A stretch of DNA of 64,000 bases from Piscicola geometra (lineage: Eukaryota > Annelida > Clitellata > Hirudinida > Piscicolidae), in assembly GCA_943735955.1 (NCBI GenBank), contig OX030959.1, positions 6,814,241 through 6,878,240 of the forward strand, read 5' to 3'. The notes under the pieces are model-generated. The model did not search any database and had not been told where the DNA came from. It saw only the letters and a program-made list of their open reading frames with translations. Of the stretch, positions 24,662 through 52,400 are shown one piece after another. Made by a program: the position numbers and the translations under genes. Position 1 is the first letter of the stretch. Each line of letters starts with the position of its first letter.

Positions 24662-25559
24662 TCAAGACTTCATTTTGACGAGTGGGATGTTTCGCGTGGC
24701 AAGGCATTTGTCACACACCCACTCTGCATAGACTTCCTTCGTGAGGAGGATGTACGCCATCTCGGTGAGGCCCGCGCACACCCGATGGAACCAAAAGTTG
24801 CAGCCACTCTCGCACAGAATGGCCTGGTCGTTGTCGTGAATCTCCTTGTGACAGATTCCACATGGGTAGATGGGAGGAGCGTTGGGATTAGCCGAGTTAA
24901 AGACAAGCGCCTGGTTAGGAGGGTAGACGCGTCCAGGACCTCCGGGCATGGGCATCATGGGGTGCATGGAGGGGTGGGGCATGTTCATCGGCATGCCCAT
25001 CTCTGGACCCATCATGCCTGGGCCGAATGGTTTGCCTGGCATGCCCCCTCCTGGGAACATATTGCCTGGCATCATTCCCTGAGGATGCATCATTGGAGGT
25101 CTGTTCATCTGGGGGTGGCCTGGTGGAAAGGGAGACATGGGCATCTCAGAAAGAGGAGGTTGCTGCTGCTGCTGTTGTTGTTGGGATTGTTGAGAAGGTG
25201 GTTGGTTTGAAGGGGGATTCATCATTCTATTGTTGTTGTTATTGTTGTTTTGCATGTTTTGTTGCTGCTGCTGTTGTTGTTGCTCATCAAACATTCCAGG
25301 AGCAGTAGACGGCTCACTGACTGGACTGAACAACTCCACCATGTCAGGATCTCCCTGGGTGAAAAAATTGTAATATCTTTTAATTACTATATGCCTCTGA
25401 ACATATTGCAAATTAAATTTTTTAAATGGTCAAAAATTTTAAACTTTAAAAGACCTGATTGGAGGAGAAGTTTGGCTGTCCAGTGGAAGCAGCTCTGGGG
25501 GGCATAGATGAGTTTGAAGGGTGTTTGGCATCACCATTTTGCATTTGCTCTGAACTCAT
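24662..25559 (-). CDS. PYGO: Pygopus, PHD-finger Wnt co-activator
   Basis: Two minus-strand exons, 25559-25455 and 25354-24662, joined in phase 0, 265 residues. The C-terminal PHD finger is complete (about 200-252): PPIYPCGICHKEIHDNDQ, ILCESGCNFWFHRVCAG, then AEWVCDKC, giving the Cys4-His-Cys3 zinc ligands. The lead-in LVFNSANPNAPPIYPCG and the basic end LVKMKS closely resemble the fly Pygopus PHD region. The middle is Met/Pro/Gly-rich (MGMPMNMPHPSMHPMM) after Gln and Asn runs. In Wnt signalling the PHD binds the HD1 region of BCL9/Legless and methylated H3K4, bridging beta-catenin/TCF to chromatin. I do not see the NPF-containing N-terminal homology domain; an additional 5' exon may exist upstream, or this is a short form. 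The ATG used (MSSEQMQNG) has an in-frame stop upstream. Confidence 0.88.
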
Positions 25560-26517
25560 CAAGCTGGTTTCTGCATTTTATGGATGTTACTTAATTGATG
25601 TCTTTCAAAACAAATAAAAACTTTATAATTAAATAAAGGTATTCAAGACTATATATGTATCAATAAATTTCAAAGTTGAAATTGCTATAATCTGCATTAT
25701 TAGACTCTAATAATGCAGATTATATTATTATAATATTTATTTTAAAAAACTTTACCACTCTGTAACTCAGTGGATTTTATTGTGAAAACTCGTTATTAAA
25801 AATTTTAAATAAATAAAATAAGAAATATCAATTCAGATATATTTTAAAAACATATTTTAAGACTACATATCAAAAATTAATAAAAGACACAAAGGCTTTA
25901 CATTCGTTAATTAAGCACAGAACTTCAAAACAATAAAAAATTAAATAAAAAGAACTTGTTTGCTTTTAATATATAAAATCCACAAGCAGCATTTATATTA
26001 TGTTAAACTTAATATATTTTTATTAATCAATTTTATTTATTTGTGGACTAATATTATCTTATAAACTTTAGGTCAGTTACCTTTGCTGATAATTTTTTAA
26101 AAATAAAATTAAAATTAAAAAATATATATATATTAAAATATAAAATTATAAAAATAAATTCAAGTACCAAATTGATTTGTTTTTGGTACATAAATGAATG
26201 CCACCTGATGGCCTTAAAGCAGTGTAACTTTTGTAATTTAATGTACTATTTATATATTTTGAAATTCATTTATTGGTTTTAAGTTATAAGAATATGAAAA
26301 GTTAACAACTTTTAAACATAGATTTTAATTATATTCAGCCATATTCTATTTTTTCGATTTTCCGTAAAAGAATTATTTCCTCTTCTGACAGGTTTCGATT
26401 TTGTAGAAATCATTGTTTTGTTGCTTGAATACAATAAAACTTTGGACTTCAATTAGATCAATTTTTGAAAAAATATTTATTAATTTGAATATTTTCATTA
26501 GTTTAGCAGGTTTTTAA
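25560..26517. promoter_or_regulatory. Region between divergent Pygopus and MARK
   Basis: About 960 bp, very AT-rich, between the minus-strand Pygopus start and the plus-strand MARK start. It includes a perfect 18-bp-arm hairpin (25686-25724). An acceptor-like site (TTTAGCAG, ending 26508) just before the MARK ATG suggests a non-coding 5' exon for MARK within this interval. An in-frame TAA directly precedes the MARK ATG. Confidence 0.4.
25686..25724. repeat. Perfect 18-bp inverted repeat with 3-nt loop
   Basis: Arms 25686-25703 and 25707-25724 are exact reverse complements, separated by ACT. The arm contains TCTGCATTATTAG. It could be a cruciform or hairpin, or the end of a decayed foldback element. 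Confidence 0.9.
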
Positions 26518-40705
<14,188 letters not shown>

Positions 40706-40707
40706 GG

Positions 40708-40885
40708 GGGGGTCTAAGTGGTTTGGTGGTAGAGGGGGTTGATTGGTGGTAGGGGGGGTTGATTGGTGGCAGGGGGGGAAGGTTGATTGGTGGCAGGGGG
40801 GGTTGATTGGTGGTAGGGGGGGGGTTGATTGGTGGCAGGAGGGGTTGATTGGTGGTAGGGAGGGTTGATTGGTGGTAAGGTGTTG
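40708..40885 (+). repeat. G-rich GGTTGATTGGTGGTAGGGGG repeat after the MARK stop codon
   Basis: About seven to eight copies of a ~20-nt G-rich unit start three bases after the TGA at 40703-40705. It lies in the MARK 3' UTR and contains many G-runs. Confidence 0.92.
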
Positions 40886-42273
40886 TGTTTGGCTTGACGG
40901 AGGCTTCTTTCATTGCAATGGGAGGATGGTGGCTTACCGTTTAAACCATTTTAAAAGCATTGAAATTTTAGTGACCTTGAAGGATTTGTTGAAAGATGCA
41001 GTCTAAATCATTTAAATTATGATAATTAGCTATTTATCATCATCAGGAAGCCGATGATAATTGGAATGATAATCATGATAAGATTAATAAAGATGGCAAT
41101 GATGCTGATGATGATGACGAATTTTAATTGGATCGTGTTCATGGCTACCTCTGTTCAAGGCAACGATATTAGCACGTCATGGTGACGTGTACATTAGGCC
41201 CTATTATCACTCATTAATCGATCTTGTTTAATTTTAATCTAATTTATCATTTAATTATATCGCATTAATTACGTTTTAATTTAAATTATAGTTTATTAAA
41301 TGAGTTTTATCATTTGATATGAAATGTTTTAATAAGTCTATTCGGAATGAACTTTATCTTGACGAATTTATTCGTTTTGATTTTAGAATGTTATGAATTC
41401 TAAATCTATTTTTGAATTCATATTTAAAAAGTGATTTTTAAAAATAGTTCTAAGGGTTGATTTAAGGGTTCAATTATATTCTCTTTGACTTTTAAACTTC
41501 AGGTCATTAAATGATTGAAGAATCAGGATGTGTTTCACCAGTAAAAACTATTTGTGTAATTTTTAATAAAAATAAAACTGATTATAATCAATTTAATTTA
41601 ACTAAAAACCAATTCTTCAAGAAGCAATACTTTACAGAACATTACCACCTTACAATTACAGTAGCTAGTTTCAATAGTTAGTTTAAGACCATGGCCAAGT
41701 GGCTTTACTACCGATCTTTTACATGTAATCGTAACTTTATGAAAGATCGATTGTAAGTGTTTGTAAGAATGTAAAGATACTTACTGATTATTTTAAATTA
41801 TTTAATTCACAATTATCTATTTATTTTAATGACTCATAATTAAAAATTTACACATTCAACAGTTTTAAACATATTTTTATTACTCATGAATTTAAATGAC
41901 ATAATTATGCATTCATGGAATAATTTATTTTTGAATACTAATTTACGAGTTCTTCAGTGCTCACTTGCATCTGTGGCGCTTTCTGATTGGTTTAAAAGAA
42001 GGCGTGTCATTGAGTCGATTTTGATTGGTTGATCCACTTCCCAACATCATTGTTTTTCATTTATCAAAACATAATTTAATTAAATACATTAAAATCACTT
42101 TTTGAGTTTTTTATGCATATATCTTTTTTCTTTTATTTTAATAAATTTTAGAGAAATTATTATTCGCAAATATTCTTGAGGAATTCATCATTCATGCATA
42201 TGCAACATTTTAAATATTCAATACTCTCTGAATGCATCATTAATTCACCCTGCATTGCACACCACTAAATTCA

Positions 42274-42352
<79 letters not shown>
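42274..42352 (+). repeat. (CA)n microsatellite
   Basis: Nearly pure (AC)n, about 38 units, preceded and followed by ATGCATCATTAATTC-like sequence on both sides. Confidence 0.95.
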
Positions 42353-42353
<1 letters not shown>

Positions 42354-42514
42354 CATCATTAATTCGATTGCATTCTGGCTACCGAATGCATTTCAAATTC
42401 ACCAGCGAATGTCTTAAGAATGGATCCCTTGACAAAGTTCTTTAAAAATTATCGTTTTAATGCATGAAGTTACACTGCATTGTATAGTTGAAAGAGCAAG
42501 TTTTCCTTCGTATG

Positions 42515-42543
42515 TTTGTGTGTCGTGTATGTGTATCTGTGTT

Positions 42544-42579
<36 letters not shown>

Positions 42580-42690
42580 GTGTATGTGTATCTGTGTTTG
42601 TTTGTGTGTGTGTGTGTCGTGTATGTGTATCTATGTTTGTTTGTGTGTCGTTTATGTGTATCTGTGTTTGTTTTTTTGTGTGTATGTTTT
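42515..42690 (+). repeat. GT-rich ~45-bp repeat
   Basis: Three to four copies of a unit with GTGTCGTGTATGTGTATCTG followed by GTTTGTTTGTGTG. The Cys/Val-rich ORFs are artefacts. Confidence 0.88.
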
Positions 42691-44080
42691 ATGTTAGTTT
42701 ATTTAGGTGTGTAGATCATTTTTGCTTGTGTTTATGCCTTTGAATGTTAAAAATTATTTGATAATTTAAAATACGTTTTAATTATATTTATAATTCTTCA
42801 TGAAATAATTAATAAAATGTTTTGAGATTGAAAGAAAAATTGAAAGAAATTAACATTTGAGAGAGATTTTCAAATTACTGTTCTTGATCAAAATCACAGA
42901 GTATAAGCTTGTTACGTTGCATTGTTGAAGTACTGAATTTTCTCACAAGACTAAACATAAACACAACGAAACATGGAAACACATAACGACATGTAAAACA
43001 CATAACGACATATAAAACACATGAAGACACATAAAACCAACATTAGAAACACATTGTTCAAGCACAACATATCTCCAATGCAACTCTTCTATCCACTAAG
43101 CAACCGCTTCAACCACAACACCAGCTCAATCAAACCATTTCATCTTCACCATCATTCATCCATTCATCTACTCTTCCACCCACCCACCCACACCAACGCC
43201 TTGACGACCACCCCCTTGACGACCACCCATTCAGACCACCGTGTCCTTATACATCCGTGTCGTTTACCGTTTCCATTTGAAACTTTAGCGATTTATTATT
43301 ATTAATAATATTAGTAGTATTAGTATTCTTATTATTATTTATTTATTCTATTTTTCGCAAATGTCTGATCATTATTTGTTTCGCTTTTTTGTTTTTGTAA
43401 AATGTTAAAAATTTGCAAAAATTAAATAATTATTTTTTATTTATGCTTTCGTTACATTCTTCATGAGCGATTCATTAAATCGAGAAATGAACACATACAT
43501 ACAAAAACACATGTGTTGCCATGTGTAATTCTCTTTCTGTTGGTATGTGTGTGGGCGTCGGCGTGTGTGTATGTTACTTATAAATTAATAAATAGAAATG
43601 ACGAATCTATCAAATAATAATAATGATAATAAATCAAAATGTTAGCCGTAGCAGGCACCTAACTTCTTCTCCCTTGGAATCCCTGGAGCTCCTGGAGCTG
43701 ATTTGACTTCGCTTGGCTCTACCTTCTAGAACTACCATTCGCCACCATGCTAATAATGATAATAATACTGAAATATATTTAATGTCTATGTTTATTATTA
43801 TCATTATTACTATTTGTTATTTTAGTAATGATAAAACGTCGTTACCATCGTCATCTTCTCCATAATCATCATAACAACTGCTGCGAGTGGAGCAACAGGC
43901 TGTAATTATGTTTTTTCAAATTTTGTTTTTATTAATATTAATTTTTGCTTATTATCATTATTATTATTATCATTATTATTGTTATTATTATTATTATTAT
44001 TACCTGCTCGTGTTTGCGGCGTATTGGCATCGTAATAAAAGCATTATCCTCGATTGTTGTTTGAGAGTAGTGGCGAAGTT

Positions 44081-44320
44081 GAGAAAGAGAAAGAGGGGGA
44101 AGAGGAGGAGGAAGAGGAAGAAGGGGAGGGGTAAGAGAAAGAGGGAGAGGGGGGGGGGAGAGGAAGAGGGGTAAGAGGAAGAGGAGGAGGAAGGGGAAGA
44201 GGAAGAGGAAGAGGGAAAAGAGGAGGAGAATGAGGAAGAGGGGAAAGAGGAAGAGAAAAAATGAGATATGAAGGAAAAGGATTAGAAGAAAAAGGGAAAG
44301 AAAGAAGAGGAAGAAAAGGA
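44081..44320 (+). repeat. Long polypurine tract
   Basis: About 240 nt of GAGGAAGAGG-type sequence with only a handful of pyrimidines. The 180-residue minus-strand Leu/Phe/Pro-rich ORF over it is an artefact. Confidence 0.9.
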
Positions 44321-46474
44321 AAATGATTAAGAGTGAGAGAAAACGAAAGAGGAGGAAAGTAGAAAAATGTTGAAGAAAAGAGAAATAAAAAATCGTGGAG
44401 GCTGAGCATAAGAATTGAAAAACAAGACTTTGAAGCGAGTGAGTTGAATCTGAAGCATTGTTGAGACTGAAGATAAACAAAGAGAAAACTTCAAAAGTAA
44501 TTACTGATGCAAAGAATACTAAATTGATTTAATCATATTCGTGAATATATTCATGAGGGGAGTAATGGAGTTACGCGTGTTTTCATAGTGCTTCAAACCA
44601 CAAGTGCACACCGTTAATCAAATCATTATATTCGTTAATCGTTAATTGCAAACTTCAACTTCTTCAACCGTTAATCAGTTAATCAACAACAACAGCAGTA
44701 ATCAAGCAACATTCATCAAAAAAAGTAAAAAACATGACATTTAAGCAAATTACAATAAACTTGTATAATAATAATTATTATTCATTATTATTAATAAGAG
44801 CTATTCTAATGATTGAACAGTAAAACGCAGAAAAGGTCAGGCATTTCATTTGACTGGACAGACAGGCTTCGACATAACGACAGCTGACGTCAAATCCTCT
44901 TCAAATAAATGACACACACACGCCATGCCTGCTAGAGCATTAAACAAATTAGCGTCTCTTTTAATTAATAAAGAAACAATTGATTTATAGGAAAATGGAA
45001 AAATTGTAAGATAGTGATTTAGGTGTCATATCTAAAAAAATTTGATTTGATTTTGTACATTTTGATTTACTTCATTACTTAATTTAGAATTAATAACATG
45101 AATGAAGTTTTATTTCGAAGTTTCAGAATCTTTTTAATGAATTTATTTTCTGAAAATAATAATTTATTTATAAATAAATTTCATAATTGATATTAGCAAT
45201 CGAAAGGTTAATTTTCGTTTTTCAATTTCTTAGTATTGATGGAACCGTTAATGTAGAGAATAAAGACGCAAAAAAAACTTTCCGTTTTTTTATTAAATTT
45301 CAAACTTTTTCCGGCTCACGCTTTCTTTCTGGTTTTGTTCTATATTATACATTTACAAACTTTCACTTTCACTGAAGTTAGAATCAAATTACTTCAATGA
45401 TATCCTTTAAACCTTTCTATCCGGACATTAGGGTCATTAAGTTGATAAATAAATTAAAAGAATTGAAATAAAAAGGTGCATTGCTCCAAGAGCAGTGCGT
45501 GACAAATTGATGTTAGCGGCTTGTAAAACGCTGTTTGAATAATGCATGAATGTTTCCAGGAATGAATGGATTGATAGATGAGAGGATGAATGAATAGGTG
45601 AATAAATGAATGAATGAATGATTACTTGAAACTATTAATTTAAATAATGTTTTGTATTTTTTTCTATAATTAAAATTGATAAAAAAGTAAACTTTAGGCA
45701 AACTAAATTTTTTTCATCCATTTATTTCAAGTTTTTTGACTCTAACTTAAGCTCTTTAAATAGTAAATGGCTTTTTAATCTACGTCTTTATTTTTCCACG
45801 AAAAAATGTCAAATGATTTATTTATAAAAAAATCAAAATGTTGAACAATTCATTCGTTACAACGACGCGACAACTTTCATGTAAAAACAACTCGGAATGT
45901 CTTGAAACTCTTGTGGATGTGCTTTCGGCGCTGTATTAAACCCATCTGTCATTCGGCCATCCAATCCCTTCTCCCGCTCATCACCCATCCATCTCCGCTC
46001 ATCCATTTACTTCCATCCAATCAAACGCTGCTTCAAGATCAAATTCTTTATAAATTAAAAATCTTTTTCTGCCACCGAACCCACCACATAAAAGCAATAA
46101 TCTGTTTCTCCAATACATTATTTTTCATTATTTTTTCTTTTTTTTTGCACCACATCACATCGCTCAAACCACGTGTATTTCGTTGCTTACATCCATCAAG
46201 AAGCATCCATGCATTTTTCAGAACCACCCAGCATCACTTTCAATTCATCACCGCCTTCAATACATCACAAACTACTTCTTCTTTTCTCAACATAAAATTG
46301 CCTTCCCGTTAATTAAAAAGCTTGTTTCTTAATACACCAACTTACTCAAACGTAAATTAAACTTTCAGGTTAAAACCAGCGCCTCAACAGCTTAGCCATC
46401 TGAGCGTCCATCTATCTCCCTTATCTCCTCCTCAGCACGCTTCGACCACACATCATCCGTCCCATGTCACCCTC

Positions 46475-49400
46475 TCACACATACCACTCTTTCTCTTTCT
46501 TCTTGCTAGCCTTAAAGTCTTGCTTCATTTTTTTGCGACTTTTCTTTAACTTTCCCTGCTTGCCATCACCCTCACCACCTTCTCCACAGTCACTGCAACA
46601 CAGTTGTTTGTTGAAAGAAGGGTGCAGGCGGTTCGGAACTGCTATGGAGCATTCGTTCGATTCTGAAAAAGCTGAAAACTGCAAGGGAGGTCGGTGGCGC
46701 GAGGGCTGGCACTGGCACGAAGAAGTCTGCAGTCTGAGCGAGAGTTGGCTTATCTCGTACGATCCCCAGTCCTTGCCAGGCAGACAACAGCACGCCGTCG
46801 AGTGTTTTCCGCCTCCGAGGCAGCAATAAGCCACAACGATGACGACGCTCAAGAGGACTGATAGCGACGCACCAACCACCACCACCCACTTCAGAAGGCC
46901 ACCTGTCGAAGCCGTCGAGAAGCTCCTGGAGGTTGTGTTTGTGTGTCTTTTGGCGTCGGCTTTTGAGGAGTGGTTCGAAAGATTCGAAAAATGTGAAGAT
47001 GAGGATGAAGATGATGAGGATGTTGATGACGACGACGACGATGATGGTGATAATATTTTTTCTTCGCTGGCGGAAAGTGTGTTGTCGAAGCTAGTGCTGC
47101 CGTTCCTATTGGTAATGAGGTTTGTATCGACGTTGTTGAGATTGGCGTTGTTCTTGCGGCTGTTTCGGAAGCTGTTCGTTGTTTTACTGTTGTTCGTGTC
47201 GAAGGGAAAAGAAGCCAGGTTCTGTTCGTTCGTTGCGCTGTTTATCACACCTCCATTAGGACTTGCATTATTTAAATTCTTTTCGTTATTATTGATGAAA
47301 ATATTATTTTTATGGGAAGCATCTTCTGTTCCTATGATGCTCTCGAAAACACCGCTTGCATTATCGTCAATAATGATTTCTCCGTTATTGAGTTTACCCT
47401 CGCTGTTTTTTTTCTTGCTGTTTTGGTGGTCATTTTTAGCATTAAATTTGTCGTTTTGATTTTTTGATTTTTCATTATTGAAGATGTTGTTTTTGTTATT
47501 TTTCTCATTCTCATGCATAGTGTTTTTCGAGGCGTTCATTGACAGTCTTTCACTGTAATAAATGGAAAGTTTAAAAAACGTTAGAAAAATTTAATTGTTT
47601 TATTAAAAAATAAAAGTATTAAAAGTTAAATCTTGAAAAAAAGTTAAATGTAATAAAACTAAGTTATTAATAACCACAAAAGGGCCATGAAACCTCCTAT
47701 TAATTCGAGTGCGCTTAGAGTTTTGAATAAAAAGAAAATCATAAAAAACACAGAACAACTTTTAGAAAAACAAATTTAACTTCAGAGAGATCAATGAATT
47801 TGAATCATAAAATAACTGGAAATTTTTTTAAAATTCTGGAAAAAAATGTGAAATTGATGGAGAATAAATAGCGCAGTCGTCAAGCGGGATTTGAAAAATC
47901 TGATGATAGGCTAGTTTGCGAAAAAGTAAAACGTTCCTTAAACACCAATTTATTTAAAGTAAAAAGTATGAAACTAATTTTTCAACTTCAACTTAACACT
48001 TTTTTTCCAATAATAATAATAAACAAGGTTATTACTTTAGATGGATAAAGAATAAAGATGATATATCAAATAAAAGACAAATAAAAATAAAAGACATAAA
48101 AATTTCTGCCTTTATTCAAAATTTATAGCATAAAATGCATTATTATTTTTATGCTTTTCATTTTTTTACCGTTCGATAACGTTAAAAACGAAAATATTTT
48201 TTGTTAAACAAAATTCTTGATTTTCAAGAAAAATCATATCGATCATTCTTGCTGTAAAGTCGTCTTATAAAATCAAAAAAGCACTTTAAAATAATTAATG
48301 AAGAATAAATTCCTTTAATACATATCAAAAAACGATTTAAAATAATTTATTTGAAGACTTAGCCTCAATCTATCACATGCTATATCGTAGGATGGATTAC
48401 ATTTTAAACGATCTCAAAGATCGAATTAAACATCAAATGAAGAATTAATTTGAATTGATGCCTGGTGCTGACACGTATAAAACGTGATTTCTCGCTTAAC
48501 GCCTCTCGGAGCAGTTCTTTAATCGAGGCTTGAACGATCGAGCTCTCACGAGTCTCTGCAGAGTGCTTTAAAGCTGAGGAGGTCTGAAAGTTGCTTTTTG
48601 GAGATAATGATGTTGTGCCCTTTTGCTTTTTGATGAACTTCGATGAGGCATCAACCACGCTGTGAACTTTCCCTTCTCACTAAAGCAATATTAACAGGTT
48701 CGCATCCCTGGGACGATGCAGTCATTTTAACTGGCAATTAGAATAAATAAAGGTGCCGCAATTTTATTTTTTAAATAACAAAACGTTGAACTATTTTGAA
48801 GACTGGCACAATGTCATTAGCGGCGATCTCAAGCTCTAAATACCATGTACAAGCCGCACAAATTCTCGTAGCTGAAATTTAAATGTAAAAATCTCCGTCT
48901 TATGAGCGATGTTTTGCGGTAGTTGAAAATAAAACTTAAGTTTTACAATGTTAAAATTGATAAATCTTTGGTGGACTTTTAGTTTTGATGAAGTCTTTAA
49001 TCTTTCGGAAACAGAAATGTTATGAGTGGCACACACACGTAACGAAGAGTTGATGGATCGGCACGCCAGAACGGAAATTTGAAACTGATGGTTTCTTTGT
49101 TATAACAGTATTCAACTTCAATAGGTTTTTTAAGAATTTAAACAACATGAAGCATTAAAACTATTCAATGAAAAGCAATTTGGAGGAATAAAACATTCTC
49201 CACATCACACATTTAAAAAAAAACTGTTTAATAGAATTAAAATAGATTCTAAATTTGTTCTCACTTTTTCTTGGTTTGGCTGTTGTTTCCTTCTTCGGCT
49301 AAACCTTCTTTGAAATGTAGATGATTAAGTTTCAAGTTTTAAGTTTTTAATTGAACGATGATTTAAAGATCAGACTTTATAGTAAATAAAGTTGAATTGA

Positions 49401-52400
49401 AAAAAATAAATTAAGAAAAAATTGAATTTAGAAATATATTTGATGAATATTAACTTATAAATAACAAATAGACGTGACTGCTCATTAGAATTCATTTAAA
49501 CACGTGTCGTGGAACCTTTAACCTGACGTTAGAACTTCAAACTAAAACTCTTAAATTGTAAATTTTAGCCTTCCCTGAACATCAATTTACATATTTAAAT
49601 AAAAATCCCTTAAAAACTCCTAAAACAAAACAAAAAATGCATAAGAAATGATTCTAGGTAATCAAAAAGTAGATTTATCAAATGTTAATCCGTCAACCAA
49701 AACGTAAACTTAGTTAACCCTTAATGAATTTATTTGTTTCTAATTTCACGGTAGTTACCGTTGAGAATAAAAAAAGTTAAATTCTATGGATAAAAACTAG
49801 TTTGCAAGGAAAAAGACAAAATAGAGCTTAATAAAGGCGTAAAAGAAACCAAATATTAATTGTATCGTATGAACATTTTAGTTATTACAACACAAAACAA
49901 ATAGACGACGAATGTTATTAACATTCATTAACCCAAACTTGCTTTAAGACAATATTGTACTATTAAACTCGAAAAAAATATTAATTACAATTTCAAATGG
50001 CAAAAAAAAAAAAAAACTATGACAAATGAAAAACAGTGTTTTTAGGAGTCTTCTAAAGGCATACAAATCATTTAATTTACGATGCACATTAGGGTGCTAT
50101 TCAAAACAATAAAAAGTATGTGAAAAATATTGTATGTTTCATTTTTTTCTTTTTATGGTTAAGACTAAATGAGAAAAATTTCATTCAAATACAATGACAT
50201 CTACTGGTAACGGAATAAACTTAAACATTCATAATTTCAATTATGTATTAACAAAAAACATGCGCAGATGCTGGACTATATTAATGAAATTTTTCTTAAA
50301 CAAATTTATTATTATTATTTTATAAATTAAAGTTATTTTTATTTTTTTTACATATCTACAGGAACCTGGGGTTTGATCGATGAGTTTAAACATTAAAATA
50401 GATATCGCGATGGTTCCATTGCAATAATTTCCAATCCAGTTCTCGATGATCTTATGACTTCGTCATTTCAGCACTTATTTTTTTATTATGAAAATATTTA
50501 GAGAACTTTTTTTCAAATTAATTATTTTTACTATCAAAGGAACAAAATAAAAAAGAAAGAAATAGTTACAAACTTTTTACATTTTTTTTGGGCAAAATAA
50601 TGCAAAATGTATTTATGTGAAATAAAAAAATAAATAATGAAAATGAAACAAAAATGAATGACAAGTTTCCAACATCTCCACGACATCGTCACGTACAAAA
50701 TTTAACTAAATTTACTACCGAAGAAAAATCTATAAAAATTGAGAAAAACGTATTAATAAAAGTTATTATAAATTCAGTGATTAGCTTTGGCAAAAAATAA
50801 TAAATTATTGAGAATGCAAAAATAGTATTATAACATGAGTTACCTCCTAAGGTAACAGAATAATGTACTGATTATCGAAATTATAGTGTAACAAAAGTAA
50901 ATTAGTCTGTTAATGAAATATTGAGTAATCTAAAAAGTTAAATGATTAGCGAAAATCTTAACTAGTTATTAACGTTTTAAAGAATAAACGGGTTTGTGTC
51001 AAGTTTAAAATAGTTAAATAATCATAAGCAAACTGATTATATATTAATTTTCATTTATTGCCCTTCAGCCAATTACCTTTATGTGCCTTTGTCGGGATGC
51101 AGTGTAGATACGGCAGCTGATTGGAAGATCTTGAAGCCTCGTTAACTATGCATGGTGACGACGACGAAGAAAAAGAAGATGGCGATGGAGATGATGATGA
51201 TGATGATGGTGGAGACGGAGATGATGATGATGATGGTGGAGATAATGATGATACCACGAAAGAAGAAAAAGAAAACCGGGAATTTTCATATGTGGCAGAT
51301 CGTCTGCGAGAAGGGTTTCGTTGAGGTTAGGAAGAAATACAATGTTTAAGTAAAATAAATTTAAACTAATGCATCTTGAAAGTCAATAAACTTGAAATAA
51401 AAACCAAAAAACGATTTTTTCGAATGATACAGAAATGGTATTTTTCAAAAAGACAAAAGCATGAATTGAGAGAACTGTAAGCTATTCCATAGGCACGATA
51501 TAACCGTACCCAAAAAATTATTTATTTTCTAGACACATTGTTATTGTTTTGTAAATAATTGATGAAAACTTACAGGTAAAAAAATTACTGGAAAAAATGT
51601 AAAACGATTTAACTAATAGGCATTTTTTGAAGAAAGATAAAAGGTAAATGAGATGAAAGCAATGACATTTATGGAAGCATAAAATATCGAAGATAATTAG
51701 AGAAAATACATCAAAAACAAATTTAAATATACTAAAAAAATGAATAAAAAGTTAAAAGTAATTAAAAATATTAATTTTTACAATAACAGAAAACTAAAAG
51801 TAAAAATATTATCATTAATAACTATTATAATCAAGTAGAAAAAAGAAAAAATCTTTGAAAAAAAATTCTGAGAGAAAAAATGAAAGAATAATGTTTTAAT
51901 ATATATAGAATTTTCAAAAGCATGAAGAAAGTTATAAAAAAGCAATAGAAACAGAAAGAAAGTTGAAAATATGAAAAATGTTAACAAAAGGAAAATCAAT
52001 GAATAAATATAAATAAGAAAGTAAGAAAGAAATGATAGCAAGTGGAAAAAAAGAAAAAAAGAATAATAATATCACATAAATAATAGAATAGATATAGTAG
52101 AAAACTCGCAGACTAGGGGTGTGCATAATGTGGCCAAGAGGTGAATTTAGATTCATTACTTAGATTGCCTCTTGTGTCGTCGCATTTTTTCAAAAGAACT
52201 AAACTAGGCATCAACCTATGAACAATAATCAGAACAAGTGGTGCTGATGATGATGATGACGGTGGTGACGGTGATGATGATGACAATAATGATGATAGTG
52301 GTGGTGTTGTTGATGAAGATTTTGATAGTAAAATGGTTTAAAAAAATTTATTGTTGATTTTGAATAAATTAATCATAATCATAATTTAAATGTTTAAAAA

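Larger units (their letters stand above)
40886..46474. other. Space between convergent MARK and neurexin; repeats only
   Basis: The left end is MARK 3' UTR and the right end neurexin 3' UTR. In between I see (CA)n at about 42274-42350, GT-rich repeats at about 42515-42690, and a purine tract at 44081-44320. The rest is AT-rich unique-looking sequence. No gene was recognised. Confidence 0.5.

Noticed and set aside
43640..43760. Collagen-like minus-strand segment (APGAPGIPREKK)
   Set aside because: Only two Gly-X-Y triplets and no exon signals; likely chance.
43938..44480. 180-residue Leu/Phe/Pro-rich ORF
   Set aside because: Reverse strand of a polypurine tract; no domain and no start context.
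48404..48658. 84-residue minus-strand ORF in the neurexin intron
   Set aside because: Ser/Lys-rich with AT-rich codons, no recognised motif, and no phase-compatible splice sites.
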